NCBI RefSeq assembly: GCF_005519465.1
Contig: NZ_CP027858.1
Span: forward strand, 3,596,001 to 3,660,000
DNA length: 64,000 nt
DNA from: Streptomyces clavuligerus
GTDB taxonomy: Bacteria > Actinomycetota > Actinomycetes > Streptomycetales > Streptomycetaceae
Reading direction: 5' to 3'
Under the pieces are notes generated by a model. That model saw only the letters and a program-made list of their open reading frames with translations, made no database searches and had not been told where the DNA came from. Positions 36,606-45,111 of the stretch are shown here, one piece after another (positions within the stretch are counted from its first letter, which is position 1; every line of letters starts with the position of its first letter). A program made the translations under genes and the position numbers.

Positions 36606-37628
36606 ATGCCCATCGCAACCCCTGAGGTCTACAACGAGATGCTGGACCGGGCGAAGGCAGGAAAGTTTGCCTACCCGGCCATCAATGTGACCTCGTCGCA
36701 GACCCTTCACGCCGCGCTGCGCGGCTTCGCGGAGGCCGAGAGCGACGGCATCGTCCAGATCTCCACCGGTGGTGCGGAGTTCCTGGGCGGCCAGCACAAC
36801 AAGGACATGGTCACGGGCGCCGTTGCCCTGGCCGAGTTCGCGCACATCGTCGCCGCGAAGTACGACGTCACCATCGCGCTCCACACCGACCACTGCCCCA
36901 AGGACAAGCTCGACAGCTATGTCCGCCCGCTGCTGGCGGTCTCCGCCGAGCGCGTCGCCCGGGGCGAGAACCCGCTCTTCCAGTCCCACATGTGGGACGG
37001 CTCGGCCGAGACCCTGAGCGACAACCTCGCCATCGGTCAGGAGCTGCTGGCCCAGGCCGCCGCCGCCAAGATCATCCTTGAGGTCGAGATCACCCCGACC
37101 GGCGGCGAGGAGGACGGTGTCACGCACGAGATCAACGACGAGCTGTACACCACCGTCGACGACGCGCTGCGCACCGCCGAGGCGCTGGGCCTGGGCGAGA
37201 AGGGCCGCTACCTGCTGGCCGCCTCCTTCGGCAACGTCCACGGCGTCTACAAGCCGGGCAATGTCGTCCTCCGTCCCGAGCTGCTCAAGGACCTCCAGCA
37301 GGGCGTGAGCGAGCGCTACGGCAAGGCCGACCCGTTCGACTTCGTCTTCCACGGCGGCTCCGGCTCCACGGCCGAGGAGATCGCTGTCGCGCTGGAGAAC
37401 GGCGTCGTGAAGATGAACCTCGACACCGACACCCAGTACGCCTTCACCCGTCCCGTCGCCGGGCACATGTTCGCCAACTACGACGGCGTGCTGAAGATCG
37501 ACGGCGAGGTCGGCGACAAGAAGACCTACGACCCCCGGACCTGGGGCAAGCTCGCCGAGGCGGGCATGGCCACCCGGGTCGCCGAGGCGTGCGCCACGCT
37601 GCGCTCGGCCGGTAACAAGATCAAGTAA
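36606..37628 (+). CDS. fba: class II fructose-bisphosphate aldolase
   Basis: 340 residues. FAYPAINVTSSQTLHAALRG is the N-terminus of the fold. The zinc site uses ALHTDHCPKDKLD and later FGNVHGVYKPG and FVFHGGSGST. It cleaves fructose 1,6-bisphosphate to DHAP and glyceraldehyde-3-phosphate in glycolysis, or runs the reverse in gluconeogenesis. AAGGAG lies 7 nt before ATG 36606. The gene has strongly biased codons, consistent with high expression. Confidence 0.97.
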   Translation: MPIATPEVYNEMLDRAKAGKFAYPAINVTSSQTLHAALRGFAEAESDGIVQISTGGAEFLGGQHNKDMVTGAVALAEFAHIVAAKYDVTIALHTDHCPKDKLDSYVRPLLAVSAERVARGENPLFQSHMWDGSAETLSDNLAIGQELLAQAAAAKIILEVEITPTGGEEDGVTHEINDELYTTVDDALRTAEALGLGEKGRYLLAASFGNVHGVYKPGNVVLRPELLKDLQQGVSERYGKADPFDFVFHGGSGSTAEEIAVALENGVVKMNLDTDTQYAFTRPVAGHMFANYDGVLKIDGEVGDKKTYDPRTWGKLAEAGMATRVAEACATLRSAGNKIK

Positions 37629-37940
37629 GCGGTACGCCCGGCCCGTCGGCGCCACCCGTGGTGGACCGGCGGGCCCGGTCATGGGCGGCCCGGTGCCCCT
37701 CCTGTCCCAGGGGGAGCGCCGGGCCGTTGTCCTGTCACCGGGCCGTCGTCCTGTCATCGGGGCCGTCCTCCGATGCCGCCGGGCCGTCGCCCTGTGCCGC
37801 CGGGCCGTGCGGGCCCGGTCCCCGTCGCTCCGTCCCGTCGTGCGGTTCCGGTCCCCGTCGTGCGGCCCCCGTCGTGCGGGCCCGGTCCCTGTCGTGCGGT
37901 TCCGGTCGTGCGGGCCCGGTGGCGCTGCGATGATCCGGGT
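37629..37940. repeat. intergenic GC-rich imperfect tandem repeats
   Basis: From about 37690 to 37920 the sequence is built of irregular copies of units such as CCGGGCCGTCGTCCTGTC and CCCGTCGTGCGGTTCCGGT. Open frames across it encode only Arg/Pro/Ser-rich peptides and are not believed. GATGAT at 37929-37934 lies 6 nt before the next start. Confidence 0.7.
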
Positions 37941-39416
37941 ATGGCTGACCGCCCGGGAGAGATCCGACTGTCCACGGCCACCGGCCGCTGGGTGACGTTC
38001 ACCACCGTCCTCGGCTCCAGCATGGCCCTGCTGGACTCGACCGTCGTCAATGTCGCCCTGCCCCGCATCGGGAAGAGCCTCGACGCCGATCTGGCGGTCC
38101 TCCAGTGGACGGTCAACGCCTACATGCTGGCGCTCGCCGGGCTGATCCTGCTCGGCGGGGCGCTCGGCGACCGCTACGGACGGCGCCGGATCTTCGTCCT
38201 GGGTGTGGTCTGGTTCGCCCTGGGCTCCCTGCTCTGCGGGTTCGCGCCCACCGGTGAGCTGCTGGTGCTCGCCCGCGCCTTCCAGGGCGTCGGCGGCGCC
38301 CTGCTCACGCCCGGCTCGCTCGCCCTGATCCAGGCCAGCTTCCACCCGGACGACCGGGCCCGCGCCGTGGGCCTGTGGTCCGGCTTCGGCGGCGTCGGCG
38401 CGGCGATCGGCCCCTTCGTCGGCGGCTGGCTGGTCGACGGGCCCGGCTGGCGCTGGGTCTTCCTGCTCAATGTGCCGCTGGCCGCGATCTGTGTCCCGAT
38501 CGCGCTCCGCCATGTGCCCGAGTCCCGTGACCCACAGGCCCACCAGGGCCGCTTCGACGTCCTGGGCGCGGCCCTCGGCGCGGCGGCGCTCACCCTGGTG
38601 ACCTATGCCCTGATCGGCTCCGCCTGGTGGGCCGGGGCGGCCGGAGTGGTGGTCGGCGCCCTCTTCATCGCCGTCGAACGCCGCAGGCCCGACCCCATGC
38701 TGCCGCTGTCGATCTTCCGCTCGCGGCTCTTCACCGCCGTGAACCTGGTGACGTTCTGTGTGTACGCGGCGTTCGGCGGCTTCTTCTTCCTGGTGGCGCT
38801 CCAGCTCCAGGTGGTCTCCGGCTACTCCGCGCTGGAGGCGGGCCTCGCGCTGCTGCCCACGACCCTGCTGATGCTGTTCTTCTCCGCCCGCTCCGGTGAG
38901 CTGGCCCAGAAGACGGGCCCCCGGCTGCCGCTCACCGCCGGGCCGCTGATCTGCGCCGTCGGCATGCTGCTGATGCTGCGCGTCGGCGAGCACGCCTCCT
39001 ACATGACGGACGTGCTGCCCGCGATCCTGGTGATGGGCCTCGGCATGGTGACCCTGGTGGCCCCGCTGACCGCCACCGTCCTGGCCTCGGTGGACACCGC
39101 CCGCGCCGGTATCGCCAGCGGGGTCAACAACGCCGCCGCCCGCGCGGCGGGCCTGCTGGCGGTCGCGGCGCTGCCGCTGCTCACCGGGATGGGCCCCGAG
39201 GCGTACCGCTCCGCGACCGCCTTCGACGAGTCCTTCCGCCGGGCCATGCCCTGGTGCGCCGCCATCCTGGTGCTGGGGGCGCTGATCGCCTTCGCGACCG
39301 TCCGCCGCCCCGCCCCCACCTGCGTCCACCCGGAGTGCCGCTACAACTGCGGGGTGGGCGCGCCGCCGCTGGAGACGGGGGAGGCGGACGCCGACGACGG
39401 CAGGGCGGAGCGGTGA
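37941..39416 (+). CDS. MFS drug exporter, DHA2 (14-helix) family
   Basis: 491 residues with about 14 helices. LDSTVVNVALPRIG is motif D1 of the DHA2 family, GGALGDRYGRRRIFVLG is motif A, and AFQGVGGALLTPGSLALI is motif C. It would export drugs or metabolites using the proton gradient. The short C-terminal tail has three closely spaced Cys/His residues (CVHPECRYNC), which is unusual and may bind metal. It is followed 14 nt later by DUF3151. Confidence 0.9.
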   Translation: MADRPGEIRLSTATGRWVTFTTVLGSSMALLDSTVVNVALPRIGKSLDADLAVLQWTVNAYMLALAGLILLGGALGDRYGRRRIFVLGVVWFALGSLLCGFAPTGELLVLARAFQGVGGALLTPGSLALIQASFHPDDRARAVGLWSGFGGVGAAIGPFVGGWLVDGPGWRWVFLLNVPLAAICVPIALRHVPESRDPQAHQGRFDVLGAALGAAALTLVTYALIGSAWWAGAAGVVVGALFIAVERRRPDPMLPLSIFRSRLFTAVNLVTFCVYAAFGGFFFLVALQLQVVSGYSALEAGLALLPTTLLMLFFSARSGELAQKTGPRLPLTAGPLICAVGMLLMLRVGEHASYMTDVLPAILVMGLGMVTLVAPLTATVLASVDTARAGIASGVNNAAARAAGLLAVAALPLLTGMGPEAYRSATAFDESFRRAMPWCAAILVLGALIAFATVRRPAPTCVHPECRYNCGVGAPPLETGEADADDGRAER

Positions 39417-39430
39417 GGGAGACTGGGGCC

Positions 39431-39844
39431 ATGGTCATCCACGAGAACCTGCTGGGGGGACCGCCCCCCACCCATCTGCCCGACGAGCCCGAGCCGCGTG
39501 AGCTGCTGGAGTCCGGGGCGACCCCCGCCGAGGTCGCCGCCAAGTACCCCACGTCCTCGCTCGCCTGGGCGCTCCTCGCCGACGACGCCTTCGGGCGCGG
39601 CAGCGTGGTGGAGTCGTACGCGTACGCCCGTACCGGCTACCACCGCGGTCTGGACGCGCTGCGGCGCAGCGGCTGGAAGGGCCACGGCCCGGTGCCCTGG
39701 GAGCACGCGCCCAACCGGGGTTTCCTGCGGGCGCTGCACGCGCTGGCGCGGGCCGCGGGCGAGATCGGTGAGCAGCAGGAGTACGAGCGCTGCACGACCT
39801 TCCTGCGCGACTCCTCCGCGACGGCCGCCGACACCCTGGGCTGA
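39431..39844 (+). CDS. DUF3151 family protein
   Basis: 137 residues. LLGGPPPTHLPDEPEPRELL, KYPTSSLAWALLADDAF and SVVESYAYARTGYHRGLDAL match DUF3151, an all-helical actinobacterial family of unknown role. It lies 14 nt after the exporter and is probably cotranscribed. ATG 39431 is preceded by GAGGGAGACTGGGG. Confidence 0.8.
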   Translation: MVIHENLLGGPPPTHLPDEPEPRELLESGATPAEVAAKYPTSSLAWALLADDAFGRGSVVESYAYARTGYHRGLDALRRSGWKGHGPVPWEHAPNRGFLRALHALARAAGEIGEQQEYERCTTFLRDSSATAADTLG

Positions 39845-40144
39845 CCCCTGGGCCGACCGCCGGCTGCCGACCGCCGGCCGTCGGCACCCGCGCTGACCGG
39901 CGCACCCGGCGCCCAGCGGCGCGGGACGGCGCGCTCCGGCGCGCCCGATGGCGGAACGTGTCGAACCGACCGGTGAACCAAGCAGGTCAGGGGCCCGTGC
40001 CTTACCCGAATACGCCCCACGCGCGCCGCGCGTGACAAGCGTGGAGGGTGGCGCGGGCCCCGGCTTATGATGCCGATGGGGACCGGGGCTCCCACCACCA
40101 ACAGGAAGGGGCGGACCGCTACCCGGAACGTCGAGGAGACAGCG
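39845..40144 (+). promoter_or_regulatory. promoter region of the kynurenine genes
   Basis: 300 bp without a gene. TATGAT at 40065-40070 is the best -10 hexamer in this gap and would give a leader of about 68 nt. I do not see a good -35. Confidence 0.45.
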
Positions 40145-40972
40145 ATGTCACATGACGCCGACGCGACCCCGCATCTCGATTTCGCGGGCACCACTCCGTA
40201 CGAGGACTATGTCCAGGCGGATGTGCTGACCCACCTGCAAAAACCCCGGTCCGACGACCCGGGCGAAATGGTCTTCCTCGTCACCACCCAGGTGATGGAG
40301 CTGTGGTTCACCGTCATCGTCCACGAGTGGGAGACCGCGAGCCGGGCCCTGGACGAGGGCCGTGTCCCCGTGGCGCTGGACGCGCTGAAGCGTTCCGTGC
40401 GGGAGCTGGAGGCGCTGAACGCCTCGTGGCGACCGCTGGGGCAGCTCACCCCCGCGCAGTTCAACGCGTACCGGGGCGCTCTCGGTGAGGGCTCCGGCTT
40501 CCAGTCGGCGATGTACCGGCGGATGGAGTTCCTGCTCGGCGAGAAGTCCGCGTCCATGCTCGTCCCGCACCGGGGTGCGCCGCGTGTCCACGCGGAGCTG
40601 GAGAAGGCGCTCCAGCAGCCGAGCCTCTACGACGCGGTGCTGCGGCTGCTCGCCCGGCGCGGCTTCCCGGTGCCCGCGGAGGTCCTGGAACGGAATTTGG
40701 CGCGGCGGTACGAACCCAGCGCGGCGGTCGAGGCGGTCTGGACGGAGATCTACCGGGACCCGGAGAACCACGCCGAACCGGCCCGGCTCGGCGAGGCGTT
40801 GACCGATGTCGCCGAGTTGGTGTGGCGCTGGCGCAACGACCATCTGGTGGCGACCCGCCGTGCCATGGGCGCGAAGGTCGGCACCGGTGGCTCCGCCGGG
40901 GTGGCCTGGCTGGAGAAGCGGGCCCGCAACCATGTCTTTCCCGAGCTGTGGACGGCGCGCAGCCATGTCTGA
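40145..40972 (+). CDS. kynA: tryptophan 2,3-dioxygenase
   Basis: 275 residues of heme-dependent TDO. TPYEDYVQADVLTHLQKP opens the fold, MVFLVTTQVMELWFTVIVHE follows, and RPLGQLTPAQFNAYRGALGEGSGF (about 99-122) forms the substrate pocket, with SAMYRR. WRWRNDHLVATRRAMGAKVG provides the distal-histidine region. It opens tryptophan to N-formylkynurenine. The gene overlaps the kynureninase start by 8 nt. Confidence 0.95.
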   Translation: MSHDADATPHLDFAGTTPYEDYVQADVLTHLQKPRSDDPGEMVFLVTTQVMELWFTVIVHEWETASRALDEGRVPVALDALKRSVRELEALNASWRPLGQLTPAQFNAYRGALGEGSGFQSAMYRRMEFLLGEKSASMLVPHRGAPRVHAELEKALQQPSLYDAVLRLLARRGFPVPAEVLERNLARRYEPSAAVEAVWTEIYRDPENHAEPARLGEALTDVAELVWRWRNDHLVATRRAMGAKVGTGGSAGVAWLEKRARNHVFPELWTARSHV

Positions 40973-42359
40973 GACCCATGCCGCGACCATGCCTGAGACC
41001 CACGAGTTCCAAGAGATCCATGAGATCCACGAGACCGGTAAGGCCCCTGTGACTCCCCAGCACACCGCGTCCACCACCCCCGGACTCCCCTCCCGCCGCG
41101 CCGCCGCGCTGGACGGAGCGGATCGACTGGCCCCGCTGCGCGGGCTGTTCGCCCTGGACGGGACCGTCTATCTCGACGGGAACTCGCTGGGCGCGCTGCC
41201 CGCGCACGTCCCCGGCCGGATCGCCGATGTCGTCACCCGGCAGTGGGGCGGGCTGAGGATTCGCTCCTGGACCGAGAGCGGCTGGTGGACCGCGCCCGAG
41301 CGGATCGGCGACCGGATCGCCCCGCTGGTCGGCGCGGCCCCGGGGCAGATCGTGGTCGGCGACTCCACCAGCGTGAACGTGTTCAAGGCGGTGGTCGGCG
41401 CGGTCCGGCTCGCCGGTACGGACACCTCCCGGGAGACCCCCGGTACCGATGCGCCGGGTACGGGGGGAGGGGCCCGTACCGAGGTGCTCGTGGACGCGAG
41501 CACCTTCCCCACCGACGGCTATATCGCGGCGTCGGCGGCCCGGCTGACGGGCTGCCGGATCGTCCCCGTCGACCCCGCCGACGTGCCCTCGGCCCTCGGG
41601 CCGACGACGGCGGCCGTGCTGCTCAACCATGTCGACTTCCGCAGCGGCCGCCTGCACGACCTGCCCGCGCTCACCGAGGCGATCCACCGGGCGGGCGCGC
41701 TCGCGGTCTGGGACCTCTGCCACAGCGCGGGCGCGCTCCCCGTGGGGCTCGACGCGCACGGCGTGGACCTCGCCGTCGGCTGTACGTACAAGTACCTCAA
41801 CGGCGGCCCCGGCTCGCCCGCGTTCCTGTATGTCGCCGAGCGCCACCAGGCGGCCTTCGACTCCCCGCTGCCCGGCTGGAATTCGCACCGCGACCCCTTC
41901 GCCATGGACAGCGGCTACGCCCCGGCGGACGGCCCGCTGAAGGGCCGGGTGGGCACACCGGACATTCTGTCGATGCTCGCGCTGGACGCGGCGCTCGACG
42001 TCTGGGACGGGGTGTCGGTCGACGACATCCGGGCGAAGAGCCTGGCACTCACCGATTTCTTCCTGGAGTGCCTGGACGAACGGCTGCCCGGCGGGCTCGG
42101 CGACCCGGGCTGTCCGGTGCGCCCGGTGACCCCCCGGGAGCACGCGGAGCGCGGCAGCCAGATCGCCCTGCGCTGCGACCGGGCCCCGGTGGTGATGGAA
42201 CGGCTCATCGCCCGTGGCGTGGTGGGCGATCTGCGCCGCCCGGATCTGCTGCGTTTCGGTTTCACCCCGCTGTACACGTCGTTCGCGGACGTGGAACGGG
42301 CCGCCGCGACCCTGGTGGAGGTCGCGGCGGAGGTATACGGCGAGCCCTCGGGCGGATGA
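40965..42359 (+). CDS. kynU: kynureninase
   Basis: 464 residues of PLP enzyme. YLDGNSLGALP lies near the N-terminus, VWDLCHSAGALPV contains the PLP aspartate, and AVGCTYKYLNGGPGSPAF supplies Schiff-base Lys276. It cleaves kynurenine to anthranilate and alanine. The first 40 residues are a His/Glu-rich extension with EIHEIHE-like repeats, absent from most family members. An insertion of about 15 Thr/Gly-rich residues sits near 145-165. It overlaps the dioxygenase by 8 nt. Confidence 0.95.
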   Translation: MSETHAATMPETHEFQEIHEIHETGKAPVTPQHTASTTPGLPSRRAAALDGADRLAPLRGLFALDGTVYLDGNSLGALPAHVPGRIADVVTRQWGGLRIRSWTESGWWTAPERIGDRIAPLVGAAPGQIVVGDSTSVNVFKAVVGAVRLAGTDTSRETPGTDAPGTGGGARTEVLVDASTFPTDGYIAASAARLTGCRIVPVDPADVPSALGPTTAAVLLNHVDFRSGRLHDLPALTEAIHRAGALAVWDLCHSAGALPVGLDAHGVDLAVGCTYKYLNGGPGSPAFLYVAERHQAAFDSPLPGWNSHRDPFAMDSGYAPADGPLKGRVGTPDILSMLALDAALDVWDGVSVDDIRAKSLALTDFFLECLDERLPGGLGDPGCPVRPVTPREHAERGSQIALRCDRAPVVMERLIARGVVGDLRRPDLLRFGFTPLYTSFADVERAAATLVEVAAEVYGEPSGG

Positions 42360-42920
42360 CCCACCCGGCCCCGGGCCCACCGCCGCCGTCCGCGCGGTCC
42401 GGCCCCGGGCCGGACCACGCCGGACCCGGTGGACAAGGCCCCGGGAGCCCCCCCGGAGGTCCGCCGGAAGGCGCCGGAGGGCCCCGGGCCCGGGATGGTC
42501 TGCCGGATGTCCTTCCGCTGTCCTCGGGACGTTGGGGGACGTCCCCCGGGGCCGGGATGTCCCGACGGTGTCTGTGGGTGTGCCCGGGGGCCGGGGAGGG
42601 GGCGTCTGCCGGGTGTCCCTGGAGGTGCCCGGGGTGTCCCCTGGAGGGTCCCGGGAGGTCCTGGACGCCCCGAAGGTGCCCGGGGTGCCCCTGAAAGATG
42701 TCCGGGAACGTCCCCGGAAGCCTCCGGGAGGTGCGCCGGAAATCCCCGGAGGGTCCCGGGCGGCCTGCCGGAGGTCCTTCTGACGTCTTCGGGTGTGGGG
42801 GGCGTGCCCAGGGACCCCGGGGAGGTCTGCCGATGATCCCCGGGAGTCCGGGGCGTCCCGACAATGTCCCGGAACGCTCGGGGGATGTCCCGGCGACGTC
42901 CGGGAGTGTCCCCGGAGGGT
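42360..42920. repeat. GC-rich degenerate repeat array, left part
   Basis: No gene. The stretch is built of degenerate units of roughly 80-130 bp around GGAGGTCCGCCGG, GGATGTCC and TCCTCGGGACGT. GGGCGTCCCGACAATGTCCC at 42851 recurs as GGGCGTCCCGACAACGTCCC at 43815. All frames yield Gly/Pro/Arg-rich peptides only. The array continues at 43685 after the inserted cassette. Confidence 0.85.
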
Positions 42921-43067
42921 TGACAGCGGCCAGCTCGAAGTCCCCGCGTACGGCCAGTTACGAGATCACACTCCGTGATGAAGATGGCCCGCGGAGCGGC
43001 CGGATCGGACCGCTCCGGCCGCGCTGGGTGGCAAATGCCTCGCCTCGGCGCCGAGCAGGACAGCATC

Positions 43068-43589
43068 ATGATGCCCATGCACATCACGAGCTGCCGGCAA
43101 GAAGATCTGGATGTGCTGGAAGAGCGCCTGCCGTCCTCCAGCGCCGTCTCGTACCACGCTCAGCGGTTCGCCCGCCAGGTCTCGGGGACAAGCACGTTCC
43201 TGGTGGCCTGGCTGGATGCCCAGCCGGCCGGAACCTGCGAAGTACGGTGGGACGGCTGCGTGGCACCAGAGGTGAGGGCCGTCGTGCCGGGCTGCCCGGA
43301 GATCAACGGTTTGCAGGTCGTCGGCATGCTGCAGTCCCGGGGGATAGGCAGCGCCTTGATCCGCCATGCCGAACAGCTCGCCGGTGAACGAGGCGCACAC
43401 CTGATCGGACTGGGAGTGGACGATCACGGGAATCCGCGAGCTGCCGCCCTCTACGCCCGCTTGGGGTACCGACCCACGATCCGCTACCTGGACCGCTACT
43501 TCTATACAGACGACACCGGTGCCGAACACCCGGTCGAAGATCCCGCCATCTTTCTGGTGAAGGAGCTCACGCCCAAGCACCAGCCATGA
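43068..43589 (+). CDS. GNAT-family N-acetyltransferase (cassette cargo)
   Basis: About 173 residues. ITSCRQEDLDVLEERLPSSS opens the fold, LVAWLDAQPAGTCEVRWDGC is strands 2-3, QSRGIGSALIRHAEQLAGER is the acetyl-CoA pyrophosphate loop, and NPRAAALYARLGYRP is motif B. GC and codon use are clearly lower in bias than in the flanking core genes. The start is uncertain (43068, 43071, 43077, or upstream 42975). The substrate is unknown; such genes can acetylate drugs or toxins. Confidence 0.8.
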   Translation: MMPMHITSCRQEDLDVLEERLPSSSAVSYHAQRFARQVSGTSTFLVAWLDAQPAGTCEVRWDGCVAPEVRAVVPGCPEINGLQVVGMLQSRGIGSALIRHAEQLAGERGAHLIGLGVDDHGNPRAAALYARLGYRPTIRYLDRYFYTDDTGAEHPVEDPAIFLVKELTPKHQP

Positions 43590-43634
43590 CCCGCTCTCCC
43601 GCTATCAACACAGAGTCACGGATCGCGGCCAGAT

Positions 43635-43667
43635 GATTCCCCACTGGCTGGCCGCCAGCGGGGAATC
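43635..43667 (+). terminator. hairpin after the GNAT gene
   Basis: GATTCCCC / GGGGAATC inverted repeat with inner CTGG/CCAG pairing. It overlaps the right cassette end, so it may be both a terminator and a transposase-binding feature. Confidence 0.55.
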
Positions 43668-43690
43668 GGAACTGGCCGCTGACAGAGGGT

Positions 43691-44098
43691 CCGGGAGGGG
43701 GCGTCTGCCGGATGTCCCCCGGAGGTCCGCCGGGAGGCGTCGGAGGGCCCGGGAGGTCCACCAGGTGTCCTTCTGGCGTCCTCGGGACGTCCGGGGACGT
43801 GCCCGGGAGCCCCGGGGCGTCCCGACAACGTCCCGGAACGTCCCGGAGGGTCCGTCGGAAGTCCCGGAAGGTCCCGGAGGGGCCGGGGTGGTCCGGCGGA
43901 AGGGCCCGTGGCCTCGCCGTTCCCGCCCCGCGCCGGTGAGAATCCGTCAGGAAGCCGCGGGCCGTCCCCGCCGAGTTCTCCGGGAGCCCGGTCAGGGCGC
44001 CGGGGTACTGATACCGTCCCCGCTGGTCAGATCAGTTCCGCGGTCGCTCGTTCAAGCCCGCGGCCCCATCCGCGACTTCCCGGGAAGGTGCACCCGCA
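43691..44098. repeat. GC-rich repeat array, right part, and leader
   Basis: 43691-43890 continues the array: GGAGGTCCGCCGGGAGGCG and TCCTCGGGACGTCC recur here and in the left part. 43891-44098 has no gene and leads to the hydrolase start. Confidence 0.8.
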
Positions 44099-44995
44099 AT
44101 GGACCCTGTGGCCCGTGACAACGCCGAGTCCGAGTCGGCCTTCTCGCATCCCGCGGTGGCCCCGGACGCCTCCCTGCCCTACGGCGGCCACCCCGATCAG
44201 GTGGTCGACTTCTACCGGCCCCGGAACGGCGCGGAGCGGACGCCGCTCGTCGTCCTGGTGCACGGCGGGGCCTGGCGCGCCCCCTACGACCGCACGCATG
44301 TCTCCCCGTTCGCGGACTTTCTCGCCCGGCGCGGGCTCGCCGTCGCCAGCGTCGAGTACCGCAGGGGCCGCGAACTGCCCCGGCAGGGCGGTGAAGGGCC
44401 GGTCGCCGGGCGCTGGCCGGACACCTTCGACGACATCGCCGCCGTCCTGGACGCGCTGCCCGCGCTGGCCGCCCGCGCGCTGCCCGGGGCGGACCCGGGG
44501 CGGACCGTCCTCACGGGGCACTCCGCCGGGGGACAGCTCGTGCTGTGGGCGGCGGCCCGGCATGTGCTCCCCGCCGGTTCGCCCTGGCGGCTGCCCGCCC
44601 CGCCCGCGCTGCGCGGGGTGGTCGCCCTCGCGCCGGTCGCCGACTTCGCCCTCGCGGTGGAACGGGACGTGTGCGGCGGGGCGGTACGGCAGCTCCTGGG
44701 CGCGAGCGGGGGCGGCAGCGGCGAGGGGGAGGGCGAGGAGACCTTCGCCGAGCGGAGCGCCCGAACCGACCCCGCCGCGCTGCTGCCGACGGGCATCGCG
44801 ACCGTCGTCGTCCAGGGGCGCGAGGACATCGTGGTGCCGTACGGGCTGGCCGAGTCGTTCGTCGACACGGCGGCCCTCGCGGGGGAGACCGTCGGCCTCA
44901 CCCTGCTGGAGGATGTCGGCCACTTCCCGCTGATCGACCCGGCGGCGGACGCGTGCGCGGTGGTGGCGGAGGAGATCGCCCAGCTCGCCTGGTGA
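44099..44995 (+). CDS. alpha/beta hydrolase, kynurenine-formamidase-like
   Basis: 298 residues. VLVHGGAWRAPYDR (about 52-65) is the oxyanion HGGxW loop typical of esterases and arylformamidases. GHSAGGQLVLWAA carries nucleophile Ser142, and EDVGHFPLIDP the catalytic His. N-formylkynurenine hydrolysis is the step missing between the dioxygenase and kynureninase upstream, and from memory this trio is adjacent in other Streptomyces. General esterase activity remains possible. ATG 44099. Confidence 0.8.
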   Translation: MDPVARDNAESESAFSHPAVAPDASLPYGGHPDQVVDFYRPRNGAERTPLVVLVHGGAWRAPYDRTHVSPFADFLARRGLAVASVEYRRGRELPRQGGEGPVAGRWPDTFDDIAAVLDALPALAARALPGADPGRTVLTGHSAGGQLVLWAAARHVLPAGSPWRLPAPPALRGVVALAPVADFALAVERDVCGGAVRQLLGASGGGSGEGEGEETFAERSARTDPAALLPTGIATVVVQGREDIVVPYGLAESFVDTAALAGETVGLTLLEDVGHFPLIDPAADACAVVAEEIAQLAW

Positions 44996-45098
44996 CGTGA
45001 CGGGGAACGGGCCGACCCGGCGTACCGGAGACCGGCCCGGCGTACCGCAGCACCGGCCCGGGGGCGAATCGCGGACAGAAGCTGGCCGCAAGCCTCCC

Positions 45099-45104
45099 TA
45101 CCGT
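45099..45104 (+). promoter_or_regulatory. -10-like hexamer of the reductase gene
   Basis: TACCGT ends 7 nt before ATG 45112, the placement expected for a leaderless transcript. Confidence 0.5.
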
Positions 45105-45111
45105 GGTCCCC

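Larger units (their letters stand above)
42915..43690. mobile_element. 764-bp IS21-like cassette carrying a GNAT gene
   Basis: 42921-42957 and the reverse complement of 43648-43684 form imperfect 37-bp terminal inverted repeats (29 of 37 bases by my count). Both start TGWCAGCGGCCAG and contain a second CGGCCAG 30 bp in. This resembles the repeated ends of actinobacterial IS21 elements. GAGGGT flanks both ends (42915-42920, 43685-43690) as a 6-bp target duplication. No transposase is present, so it would be a non-autonomous insertion cassette. Confidence 0.7.

Noticed and set aside
36591..39329. 912-residue minus-strand frame across fba and the exporter
   Set aside because: Crosses two certain genes and a repeat-rich gap; composition is non-protein-like.
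42429..42836. Gly/Pro/Arg-rich frames in the repeat array
   Set aside because: No ribosome site, and all frames give similar low-complexity peptides, so the array is taken as non-coding.
43068..43589. Integron gene cassette
   Set aside because: No attC-like site or integrase; the ends are long inverted repeats with a target duplication, which fit transposition.
42360..43890. CRISPR array
   Set aside because: Repeats are degenerate, of irregular length, with no unique spacers and no cas genes.
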